Translations under genes and position numbers: made by a program
Shown: one piece after another, positions 11,619-22,313 of the stretch
How positions within the stretch are numbered: position 1 is the first letter of the stretch
How the letters are laid out: every line of letters starts with the position of its first letter
Source: Muricea muricata
Taxonomy: Eukaryota > Cnidaria > Anthozoa > Malacalcyonacea > Plexauridae
Reading direction: 5' to 3'
Assembly: GCA_963855995.1 (NCBI GenBank)
Contig: OY979716.1
Location: forward strand, 86,816,250 to 86,880,249
Length of the DNA: 64,000 bases
Notes under the pieces: model-generated
Databases searched by the model: none
What the model saw: the letters and a program-made list of their open reading frames with translations, nothing else
What the model was told of the DNA's origin: nothing

Positions 11619-11987
11619 GTAAAAATAGTGCATTGTAGAATGATGCATGCTACACCAAAAATATTCATGCGGGATGTGAAGATTATTTCTATTGACTGTA
11701 TTAATAATAGCAGTAGATATTACCCACTTGTCTTTTTTAGTTTAGATGTGATGTACTACAATTGTTCTTACATTATTCGACTAAATTAAACAATTTATGT
11801 ACACTTGCCTTGCTCGCTTGGTGATTTTGGAAGCCTTGCAAAGAAATGGGTTATTTTAAATTTATTTGGCATTATATTCCTTCAAACTTTCAAAATTTTC
11901 TACAAAGTGCAGATCGTACAGATAAAAATTGTTTCCACTTTATGAGGCGCCATATGTGTCAAAATTTCAAGCAATCACAAAATCTCG

Positions 11988-12480
11988 GTCATTACCATAA
12001 GAAGTTTGCTCCTGGTACATTATATTTTCTTCTCTTGATACTTCTACGTCTTCTCAGCAGCCGACTAATTGGGTCCACTTGCATTATAGATTCCCGCTGT
12101 CTTGCACGTTTCACGTTCAACCCTCTACTCCGCAAAGATCCAAAAATTAATCTTTCTCCACTTCGAGGTGCTCTGGCTAAAATAGCTTCTACCACCCTAT
12201 CCAACTCTTCGTCAGTCAGTTCATTATACCTGGTTACTTGGAACTCTTCTTTTCTTCAAATAAGAATGCTGCGAGAAACACCAAGCAATGTAGCTATCTT
12301 TGCCCATGTAAAACCTATCTCTTGAAGGATTTCGATGTGATCTTTTCCTACTACCAGCCGAGGTCTCCCAGGAGCTCCGGTTCTTGAAGTGCTTTGAATA
12401 ACAGTTTCATTTCCGCTCTGGTGCTGACGCTGTTGTTCAATGCAATTGTTGAAAATTTTTCCAACTCAATTTTGAAGGCA
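11988..12480 (-). pseudogene. N-terminal part of rva_4-type integrase/transposase
   Basis: Relic of the DNA-binding half of an integrase-type transposase, a different lineage from the intact one at 32339-33490. Minus-strand text reads GRPRLVVGKDHIEILQEIGF and TWAKIATLLGVSRS (helix-turn-helix), then a TGA, LTDEELDRVVEAILARAPRS, GERLIFGSLRSRGLNVKRAR, RESIMQVDPISRLLRR and YNVPGANFLW. In the family this last motif is followed at once by H-x-D, the first catalytic Asp; here stops follow and the sequence passes into the inverted-repeat arm. Thus only the N-terminal third remains. Confidence 0.75.
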
Positions 12481-12847
12481 ACAATCATTTCGGGAACAAG
12501 ATTTCTCACTGCCTCAATATGGCTGAAAGCCGTATACACGGCGCAAAGAAGGATTACGAATTCCGAAACCCTTATCTTTAATATTCGAAAGGTGAAATCA
12601 TCTGATAGAAAACGAAACCTACACAGATCTTCGAATAAAAATGAACCATGGATCAACATTTGCCGCAGTTCGTCCGCCATCTTGGAATTGGGTAGATACC
12701 TCGTCTTGCAGGACAAAGCTGGGACGAAGTGCATCCGCCCCCCCCCCCCGGTTCTCTTAAGAACGAAGCATGCTTTCATCCTGCAAGACAAAGTATTAAC
12801 CTGGAATTGTATATGTGACTGCTGTGTATTCATAATTGGGGCTCACA

Positions 12848-13005
12848 TCAGGGAATGGAGAAAAATCTCAACAAGCGATGGAGAAAAATCTCAACAAGCG
12901 ATGGATAAAAATCTCAACAAGCGATGGGCAAAAATTTTAACAAGCGACACTAAAATTTCAGCAAGCGTTCAACAAATATCTCATCAAGTGGTGAAAATTT
13001 TAACA
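12848..13005. repeat. 24-bp minisatellite
   Basis: About six copies of a roughly 24-bp unit with the core AAAAATCTCAACAAGCGATG, progressively diverged toward the right. It lies within the inverted-repeat element. Confidence 0.75.
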
Positions 13006-13161
13006 ACTTGCCATTTGAATGTATTTTCTTCGACGTTTATTTCAATTTCTACAGGCCTTGCATGGATATTTAACCTCGACGAGATTTTGTGATTGCTTGA
13101 AATTTTGACGCATATGGGGCCTCATACCACTTTTCTTTAAAAAATTCTGTATGCTGTATTT

Positions 13162-13391
<230 letters not shown>

Positions 13392-13539
13392 GAAATTATA
13401 TTCATGCAATTTTATATATACCTTTGAAACTATATTCAAACAACTGTCAAGTGTGATGCTAGATTCTTTCAACTGTTCAACTGTCACACAAAAAATGTAT
13501 TCATGTAATTTTCATATAAAGAGTTCAAGAAGTATTTAT

Positions 13540-15301
13540 CTATATGATAGTCCAGAAAACAGTTTTTCCCTCCCTCAAACATAGGCAAATGTTACATTTG
13601 CTACAAAAGATTTTTGAAAATCCATTTTTGCAAAAACGACATCGACTGTGATCATTTGTTGGTTTTGGCCAATGTCCTACCTGATCATATTGGGGATCTT
13701 TTGATGGTAATGGGGTGGTGGGTTTGCAACCGACCTTGGCTGATGAACCTTCATTTGATGAACCTTCTCCATTACCAGATTTCCTCTTGCTTGGACTGCC
13801 TGGTTTTCCAGTAAATGTTTCCATTGGCACTTCTTTGTTGGCTGTGATCAAACACTCAGCAATTTCCAAAGCAAAGTCCAGTGAAGACAACCTTTGTTTT
13901 TCAGGAATACCTAATTGATCACAATGCCCGCAGTAGAGGAGCCAGGCATTCACTTTTGCCATGTCGACTAGGTGCCAAAATATCTTGATATACCATCTCC
14001 TTGTCTTGATCTTCATTCGATACAAGGAGATGAGCATATCAGCCAAGTCGACACCACCCATCCCCTTGTTGTACTGTAGGACCAGCTGTGGACATTGGAT
14101 GTTTTTCTTCTTTTGATCTTTTTGAGACCACCTTTCAACTATACCCATTGGCTTCACACCAACATAGTTGGAAGCGATATGCACAGCATTATTATCAAAC
14201 CATTTGACAATAATTACTCCAAACTCAGTATCAGACTTGCAGACCATGGTGCCGCATCCAGCTTTCTGCATAGCCTTGTTGGATTGTAATGGGCATCCTT
14301 AAATATGGTTGGTGCGCACTGTACCACATGCTAATATGCCTTTGTTCTTCAGGTAAATTAGCAGGTTCAATGTGGTGAACCAATTGTCAAAGAACAATTT
14401 ATGTCCTTTGTGTGATGGCAAATGTTGACAGAGTTGGGCAACAACTTGGGCAGATTTCTGGAGGTCACTGTAATCTGCATTTGGCACAGTTCCACTCTTG
14501 CCAGCATAAATATAAAAGTCATACATCAAACCAGAAACATCAGCACGCACTAAATTTTTGAAGCCAAATTTTGTCGGCTTTTTAGAGTTGAACTGACGAA
14601 TGCCACTGAACTTGGTCTTTGCAGGGATAATTTGTTCGTCGATGGAATTGGCTCTCTTCAAGGCTGACCTTCATGCACTGTTCCCGAACAATGTCAATGA
14701 TAGGTTGTATTTTGGCAAGCTTTGGGGCATTTTCTTCCAAACGATTGTCATCCACAAAGTGAAGATTTGAACGTAAATTTTCAAATCGTTTCAGAGGCAT
14801 TTGGTTTGTTATGGCAGGGTACCTTAACTACTGTGACCAGTATAACTTATATGATGGAAGCCTTATGATACCCATCTTGATGTGCATGCCAATAAATTTT
14901 TCTATTTTATTGGTTGAAGTGTTTATTGACGTACCTGATTTCTGTGTGCTGTAGAGGTTAGACTGCTCTACAACGAGGTCATGGATCTCATCTGGCCAAA
15001 ACTGCTTAAAATATTCAAGTGGTGACTTGGTCTCTTCGATGTCATTTTCTACTTGCTCATACGTTGAATCTGCTGGCATCATGTCTCTCTTTCTCCATCG
15101 AAATGTTTTCTTCTTGTTTGATTGGCTTTTTGGATTTGCACTGCCACCATTTTCACTGGAAGAATTATCATCACTAATACTATCACCGTCCGTATGTTTA
15201 GTATCACTGTTGACTATGTCACCACCATAGTCATTGTGTTCAACATCTACGCTTTCCTCGCCAGAGCTAAGATATTCCAACTCAGAATCATTACCATTCA
15301 A
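13540..15301 (-). pseudogene. piggyBac transposase (DDE_Tnp_1_7), nearly full length
   Basis: TTAA-specific cut-and-paste transposase. From the ATG at 15301: an acidic N-terminus, then SPLEYFKQFWPDEIHDLVV and IGMHIKMGIIRLPSYKLYW, an in-frame TAG near 14826, MPLKRFENLRSNLHFVDDN, a frameshift near 14650-14690, and the catalytic region. The aspartates are in SIDEQIIPAKTK, KLFFDNWFTT and YNKGMGGVDLAD, all three retained. A TAA (about 14297) interrupts between NHI and GCPLQSNKAMQKAGC. The C-terminal cysteine-rich zinc domain (CRFCKNGFSKIFCSKCN, LCLREG) is present. One frameshift and two stops make it inactive, but it is otherwise complete. TTAA-flanked ends were not found. Confidence 0.88.
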
Positions 15302-16600
15302 AATGTTATCAAAGGCATCTTCAAAAGTGATTTTTTTAGGATACGTTAGTTTTAAAGAATCATGATATACTGTACTGGTACATCGATTGTTGGGTTAGGG
15401 TTAAAGTAAAAAACTCCATATTTGTTTATCTATCATTTTTATATTCAGTATTTGTGCAATAATACAACAGCTAATATATACCATAAAAGTATATGAACAA
15501 CTTGAGTTAAATACAACAGAAATTATTATGCTTTTGTACCAGCATGGATATTGTTCTTGTGCATATTTACCCTTGTACACATACTCATTTGTATTTGCGG
15601 TTTTTATCCTCTGAAAACACATAGCAGTAACTGGTCTCTTTAACAGCACATCCAAATCCTGTTGTATAGAGCAACATGCATGTTCCACTGAATCAGAAAT
15701 TCTTTAAATGCTTTGTCAATTTGTGTAAGTAAATTTTTCAATTTTTTTTCTGCATGGTTCACTGTGCAAGTGTGGTTCACTGCAGTTAAGTTTGGATCAA
15801 CATTCCTATTGGCCTGTTTAATATAATTGTTACTATGCTTCACATGCAAATCCAGAGCAATATTTTCCACATGACCCCACATTATTTATTGTTATATTCC
15901 AAGTAAAACGTTCACCGTCTCTAGGTGACAGGAGGGCAAACAACAATAAAGAATTGGTATAAGCCACTCAAGAGCATATTGTGCTGTGCTACTTGTCTGC
16001 TTTGAAGTAAAGAAGCATGTACTTATACTGTCTCATGGATCTAAGTCCATCCCCTTCATCAAAATACCATATTGTTAAACTGTATAGGTTCACATGTGCT
16101 TTTGTTGTAAATAACGCGAAGTAAACAAATCGTAAAAAAGTGTCATAGCAAAGGAGGTATGAAAACATACCTTGTCAAATTCATTCAAACCCCCTTCTGG
16201 TGTTTGACAAGAGCATATAGATCATCCATAAAACAAAAATTTTGACAATTTTATTATATTTCATTAGAAAACCAACCAAACTTATATCAAAACATGTATC
16301 ATAATTGCAAACCGAAATATTGCAATACGCGGTGTGAGAGTGCTAACAAGATCATGGCTGGTTTGTGTCTTCGCTTAACATTTTTATTGCTATTCGTATT
16401 GTAATATGTTTCGCTGTGTACTGTTAATGATGGTTCTATTGCTCTTGATGAGCTTTATATTGGTAAATTACATGAGGATGGCATGCTTTTCACGAGATCT
16501 TGGTCTTTGAATTTTGGTTTTCGAATACAGTGTACATGTGTCGGTATTGCTTGCAATTTCAAGATTCGACATCCTCTAGTTAAACCGACAAAGCGCGGTC
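15302..16600. other. No identified gene; one unassigned ORF
   Basis: Mostly non-coding AT-rich sequence between the piggyBac relic and the first LINE. A minus-strand frame of 80 codons at 15640-15882 (begins MWGHVENIALDLHVKHSNNY) has unremarkable composition and could be a fragment of an unnamed element ORF; I do not recognise it. Confidence 0.4.
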
Positions 16601-19190
16601 AGGTTTGCTTGGCCTTGCCCTCGAGGATTATATACTAGATCTTGCTGTGTATACGGATGTATCAAGAAATCCTGGGCCTTTTTCTGGTGTTTGCTACCAG
16701 TCAGAATATGGACGGTATTTGCAATCATGCAGTAACAATATTTTAATTGAGCAAGGTTATCCTGAATTGAATTATTCAAGAATTCGGCTCTGTTTTGTTA
16801 ATACATTGGCATGGTATAATAACTTTGTCATTAACCCGTTTAATCCAGAGATTGTTCTTAATTTAGATGTGACCTGTTGTGGAACATATTATCAAATATC
16901 AACAAAAAAGTTTAATTCTATTCCCGTCATTCAGCATTCAAGAAGAACTTATACTGATAATACATATTATGGATGGACTTATAAACACATCGCTGATTAT
17001 AACAATTTAATTTATATTCAATGTCTGTCTTCAAACAATTCAGAAAGGAACAAGTTTTTTTATGCGTAATAATTGTTCCACTTCACCTTCTGCTAATGGT
17101 GACTTTCGGTTACAAGATGGGTTGCGATTTGCATGTGTTAATGCTCGATCGGTACGAAATAAGGCGGAGACGGTGGAGCATGTGGTAAACTCCAACATTG
17201 ATTTATGCATTATTACTGAAACATAAATGAAGGAATATGATTGTGTTACTACAGCAGCATTATCGCCCAATGGTTATGGTTTTAAATGTTTTACTAGACT
17301 GTCAAATAGAACTGGGATTATGTTTAAAGACTTACTAAAATGTGTCTGATAGAGGGGGAAGAAATGAAATCATTTGAATATTCTGAGTGGAATGTGTTTG
17401 TATGCAAGTGCAATATCAAATTAGTAGCTTTGTATCGCCCTCCATATTTAGAAACTCATCCAGTTTTGCCTCATATATTTTTTAAAGACTTTTCTAATTA
17501 CCTTGAGTCAATTGTGATGTCCCCTGAGATATTGGTTATTGCAGGTGATTTTAATTTCCATCTTGACTGTCCTCTTAACAATGCTAACAAATTTATTGAA
17601 CTTTTAGAGACTTTTGGGTTGTGTCAACACGTAAATGTACCAACTCATTCTTCTGGCCATACACTTGACCTTATTATTACGCGAACGAACCAAGGTATCA
17701 TAATAACTGAACCAGCTACCACTATATTTCTGTCGGATCATTTGTTTGTAGAATGCAAATGAAATGTTTCTCGACCTAATTTATCGGTAAAAGATCTCAG
17801 TTTTTGTAACATAAAAGAAATAAACCTGAACTCTTTTAAAGAGGATCTTTCGTCGTCCAAATTATATTAGCTAATTGCTATGACAATACTTTTATGTTAA
17901 TATTAGAAAAGCATACTCCACCTAAATATAAGACCATGGTTGTTAGGTCTAAAATACCTTGGTTCAGTGATGACCTTAAGAAGCTCAAGTGTAAACGGAG
18001 AAAATTGGAACGAAAAATGTTAAGGACTTGAAGTGCATGTGATATGGAAGCATAGCATACAGTACGTGATGAGTATTGATCTCTTCTGAATGAAAACAAA
18101 GGGTGGTATTATGCTGATCTGATAGAAGGTTATGCCAGAGATTCAAAAAGACTTTTTCGAGTAATTAATATGTTATCGAAGAATAATCAGCCTTATCTGC
18201 TACCACCACATGACGATCCCCTGGTTTTGGCTAACCAGTTTGGTGAATATTTCTGTCAAAAGATAGAACTAATAAAAACACAAATTGATGATATTGTTGT
18301 AGAGACACTGGTAGATGAAAACCCACAGGAAGTGCCTAAATTAGAGGCTTTTCCCCCCTTTTAAAAGAAGACGTACATAGAATTGTTATGAGCTCGTCCA
18401 ATGCCTCTTGTCAGTTAGACCCTATTCGAATATCACTTGTGAAGAATTGCGGTGATTTTCTCGTTCCAGCTGTTATCAAAATGGTGAATTTGTCTCTTTA
18501 AGATGGTGTTGTATCTGATAAATGGAAAGTTGGTCTTGTTTTACCTTTATCTTGACTTGAAGTTTTGTAACTTTTGACCTGTGAGCATTTTGCCATTAGT
18601 TTCTAAAATTACTGAAAAGGCGGTGCTGTCAGACATGTTAAATCACTGGTCAATTCTCTCTTATGCCATCACATCAATCATCCTTTCGAAAATTTCATTC
18701 CACAGAAATAGCCTTATTGAAAGCTCACAATGATATTCTCTCAAACATAAATCAACAAAAGATTACACTACTTGTTCTTCTACACCTCAGTGTGGGGTTT
18801 CATACGATTCACCACACTGTCCTGTTGGAAACCTTAGAATCTGATTTTGGAGTAGTTGGGAATGCCCAAAATTGGATTGCTTCTTTTTTGTTGGGAAGGA
18901 AACAACATGTTGTTATTGATCAAGTTCAATCTGAAGGTCGTCATAGTTTAACCTCTGGTGTTCCTCAAGGCAGTTGCTTGGGACCAGTGCTATTTCTTCT
19001 CTATGTATCAGGAATATTCAAAATTTTTTAAATAGTATTCTAGACCTTGTAAAAGATATGTATCAGTCTTTAGAATAGTATTTTAATTTTTATTTTTAAT
19101 ACGACATAAGCTGTAAACTGCGCTTTGGAATATTTATAGTTTTAGTGCAATATAAATACTTTTTAAATTAAATTAAAAAGCAATCAAATG
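16600..19190 (+). mobile_element. LINE 1 (CR1/L2 group), internally deleted
   Basis: Non-LTR retrotransposon on the plus strand. It opens with a 2A-like motif and an unassigned segment to 17069, followed by the apurinic-type endonuclease (FACVNARSVRNKAETVEHVV, IDLCIITET, KLVALYRPPYLETHP, ILVIAGDFNFHLDCP, SSGHTLDLIITRTNQ, LSDHLFVECK). Reverse transcriptase follows (SSNASCQLDPIRI, QSSFRKFHSTEIALLKAHND, LTSGVPQGSCLGPVLFLLYV). The RT stops just before the YADD region and is followed directly by a 3' tail with TGCGCTTTGGAATATTTATA and an AT-rich end near 19186. So the C-terminal half of RT has been deleted internally. Several stops (for example at 17224, 17761 and 19029) make it inactive. Confidence 0.85.
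16656..16679 (+). other. 2A-like (NPGP) motif in LINE 1
   Basis: The frame reads VYTDVSRNPGP, close to the ribosome-skipping consensus D-V/I-E-x-N-P-G-P, with Ser where Glu is usual. 2A sequences of this type are known at the start of the protein of some CR1/L2-group LINEs in sea urchins and other invertebrates. Its position near the N-terminus of the LINE protein fits that arrangement. Confidence 0.65.
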
Positions 19191-19802
19191 CAGAATCATT
19201 AAGAGAAAGAATAAAAGCTGAAAAACGTTTAAATGACTGCTAGAATCGATATATAAAGCCTGGTTCACATATGTCTGGGGTATGCCTGCGACGCAACAGC
19301 TTTGCTCTCGCAGGTAAGCTGTTAAGCTGGCAATAATCATGCAGTAATTCCCATTGCTGCACCTGCGACAATGCCTGTGACAAATAATAATTTTCCGCCA
19401 AAAGTTGGCGCGAATTTTAACGTGACAAAATGTCACAACGCAAGCAGTGTATAGCAACAACACCACCAAACCACGCGACCTCGATGAATCTCGTTACAAA
19501 ATACATTAAAGATAAGCGAGTCAGCTTGAAGAAAAAGAAAGTTTTGGGTAAGACTAATGTTAAGGCAGCGCAAAACCCATGGTCAATTCCATTCGTTACT
19601 GACAGAGTTGCATTTACATGATCGAGAGTACTATTTCAGGTATTAAATAATAAATATACGTGCAGATACGAATTAGAATAAAAAGTGAATGATTCTAAGG
19701 AATAATTATACTATTCAACCTTTTGATTTGCTCATTTTAAAACTGTTGTTCAGAACAATTTCACTGCAATAGTTAATAAGCAGTGTATGTAGCTAGGCTT
19801 AT

Positions 19803-20858
19803 ATGCGAATGTCTCCTGAGAGATTGGAACACCTGTTGAATCTGATTGGCCCCTACATGAAAACAAGAACATGTCGCAGCAGAGCGCCAATTTCCATCAA
19901 AGAAAGACTCGTGCTTACTTTAAGATACCTTGCCACTGGTGATTCACAGCAATCTCAATCCTTCAATTTTAGAATAGGCCGAAGTACAGTATGTGTAATT
20001 ACTAGAGAAATGTCTGCTGTTATGTGGGAAGCCCTAAATAATATATACTTGAACTTTCCTAAAACACAGGAAGACTTTAAGAAAGCGGCTGAAGAGTTCC
20101 AGCAAGAATGGGGTTTTCCTCATTGCATGGGAGCTGTTGATGGGACGAACGTTTGATCGACTGTCCCAAAAAGGTTCAAGGAGGTTCCTTGTTTTACAAT
20201 TACAAAAATTTCCATAGTACAGTACTGATGGCAATTTGTGATGCCAAACAACGATTTATCAATTTTTTCCCAAACTGATATTTGTAAAGGAATAGAGAAT
20301 GGGATTTTCCCAATTCCCACTTTTTCTTTGATTAATGGTTTCATGTTGCCATATGTGTTTACTGGAGATGACATTTTTCCACTTAAGAACTGGTTGATGA
20401 AACCATTTCCTGGGAAAGGATTGACTGAGAAGCAGGCTGTCTACAACTACAGGTTATCAAGATGTAGATGTACTATAGAAAACACATTTGGAATCTTAGC
20501 AGCTAGGTGGAGGATTTTCAGAGGACCAATACGCGCAGATGTCACAACTGTTGACCACATTGTTCAGGCAACAATTTACTTGCATAACTACCTGGCTTTA
20601 ACCCACAATGCTCGTTACATACCACAGGGTTTTGTGGATAGCGAGGATCGATCTGGAAATTTAGTTTGTGGTGAATGGCGACAGATTATTCATTCCGATG
20701 AAAATTCCCTCCAAGCACTAGGGAGAATAGGTAGCAACACCTATTCATTTACAGCAAAATCAGTTAGAGAAAACTTTTGTGAATACTTCAATAGCAATGA
20801 AGGCTCACTACCATGGCAACTCAATTATGTTAGATATAGTGGGAGGAAATCTATTTAA
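19803..20858 (+). pseudogene. Harbinger transposase (HARBI1/DDE_Tnp_4)
   Basis: Nuclease of the PIF/Harbinger family. 19803-20156 carries the N-terminal helical part (MSPERLEHLLNLIGPYM, SIKERLVLTLRYLATGDSQQ, FRIGRSTVCVITREM) and the first catalytic Asp in HCMGAVDGTNV, followed by TGA. After a frame change, FYNYKNFHSTVLMAICDA is readable. A small deletion precedes NNDLSIFSQTDICKGIENG, which holds the second Asp. 20238-20858 continues PYVFTGDDIFPLKNWLMKPF, LTEKQAVYNYRLSRCRCTIE with the catalytic Glu in TIENTFGILAARW, and ATIYLHNYLAL. All three acidic residues can be located but not in one frame, so it is inactive. Confidence 0.88.
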
Positions 20859-21300
20859 TATACAGTAGCAGCTAGGCATATAATGTTTACACAATAAGAA
20901 ATAATACATTGTTGAGTTCCTAATTTGAACTTTGAAGAAGATAAAAACATTTTATGTCCAAAGGTTATGTTAGTGTTTTTTTATGTTAATGTTTTTTTTA
21001 TGTAATTTAATTTCAGTTAAATTTCAGGTCTACAGGAACAAATGTGATGGCAAACTCTTCATAACAAGAGCTAAATATTTTTTTCCTAGCCCAGATGTTT
21101 CTTGTGTGGGTTTTATTCTGGCTATAAACATCTGAGACCAGGATAAAAGGTTCCTGCAAATAACTTGGAACTTGTCTACAAACTAGTGGCAAAACTATAT
21201 ATAAGAAATATTTAAATGAGTAATTCTGAGAGTGTAAGTTCAAGAAATCAAACCATGCTTTTTAAATAAAGATCTATAAACATTTTGCATGGGCATGCCC
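20859..21300. other. Harbinger 3' sequence, no gene
   Basis: Non-coding AT-rich sequence between the Harbinger transposase stop and the left end of the inserted MULE-like element. No further motif was seen. Confidence 0.5.
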
Positions 21301-21401
21301 TAAAACCTGAAACAGCAATACGGAACACGCACGGAACAGTCTGGAACACATACGGAACAAACCGGAACACGCGCGGAACAGCCCAGAACACATACGAAAC
21401 A

Positions 21402-22313
21402 GCATATTCTTGCTGTTTATTTATTCTTATCCGAGGTATTTATTTCACCAATAATTAAATTGCTTCGGAACTCTTAAACTATATAATAAATCAAGTGCCA
21501 AGCAGCCATAGTATTAAATGGACGGAGTTAAATTTGATGCTGACTGGAAACAACTTTCAAAACACAATGCTACAAAATTGCGCTTGTCTTTTAGTGCAGC
21601 GGATATGTCAAAAAATAATGCATTTTGCGAATAAACATGATTCACGAATCAGACCATGAATTTTAAGTTTACCGTATAATGTGCCACAATAAAAACACTA
21701 TGGTGGCGTATCGATTCCCACATAATCCTTTGCGAACCTACCATTTCAACAGTCAACAATTGTACAGATGACTGCATGATATCTTTCAAACGTTTTCAAA
21801 CTACTTCACCTGGATAGCATTTTAATCATTTCAACTCTCAACATGAAGTCTGCTAAGTTATCTAAATATATAAAATGTTCTGTCTATGAAAGATCATGTT
21901 TGAAAACAAGGCACTATCTTTACGCGAATTAACTGATTGTGCGTGTCTATTATAAATTCAGTATCATAATGTTTGACAGCAGTCTCAGCATTTAAACCAT
22001 TCTAAGTTACGTTTGCCGTAATTGGCGGAAAATTAGTGCAAAAAATATGAACATTTATACCTATAAAAATGGACTACATATGTTACGCATATGTTACAAA
22101 TGGCGTAGTTGCGCCTTGTGCTTTTCAGGCCTGTTAGCTCCAATTTTCTCTTCTAACAGATTTGAACAAGTGACCTAATAATGAGGATATTAAATCCTCG
22201 CCTGAACATATTTCTAGCAGGTAATCTGGTTCACCTGTTCACATCTACAGTATCAAGACGAGAACATCGCAACAACAATTGCAAGTGTAAACAACCCTTT
22301 ACAAATCAAACTC
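21402..22313. other. No recognisable gene
   Basis: AT-rich sequence between the left subterminal repeats of the MULE-like element and the 3' end of its transposase gene. Nothing coding was seen. Confidence 0.5.

Larger units (their letters stand above)
11905..13155. mobile_element. Inverted-repeat element with integrase fragment
   Basis: A roughly 50-bp near-identical inverted repeat lies at 11938-11987 and 13080-13130 (common core TCAAAATTTCAAGCAATCAC), and weaker similarity continues outward for about 35 bp on both sides. Between the arms lie the N-terminal part of an rva_4-type integrase and a short minisatellite. It looks like a deletion derivative of a larger element. Exact ends and target duplication could not be fixed because the right edge runs into the (TA)n tract. 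Confidence 0.6.

Noticed and set aside
12394-13092. Plus-strand 232-codon ORF
   Set aside because: It overlaps the minus-strand integrase fragment and the minisatellite and has no motif of its own.
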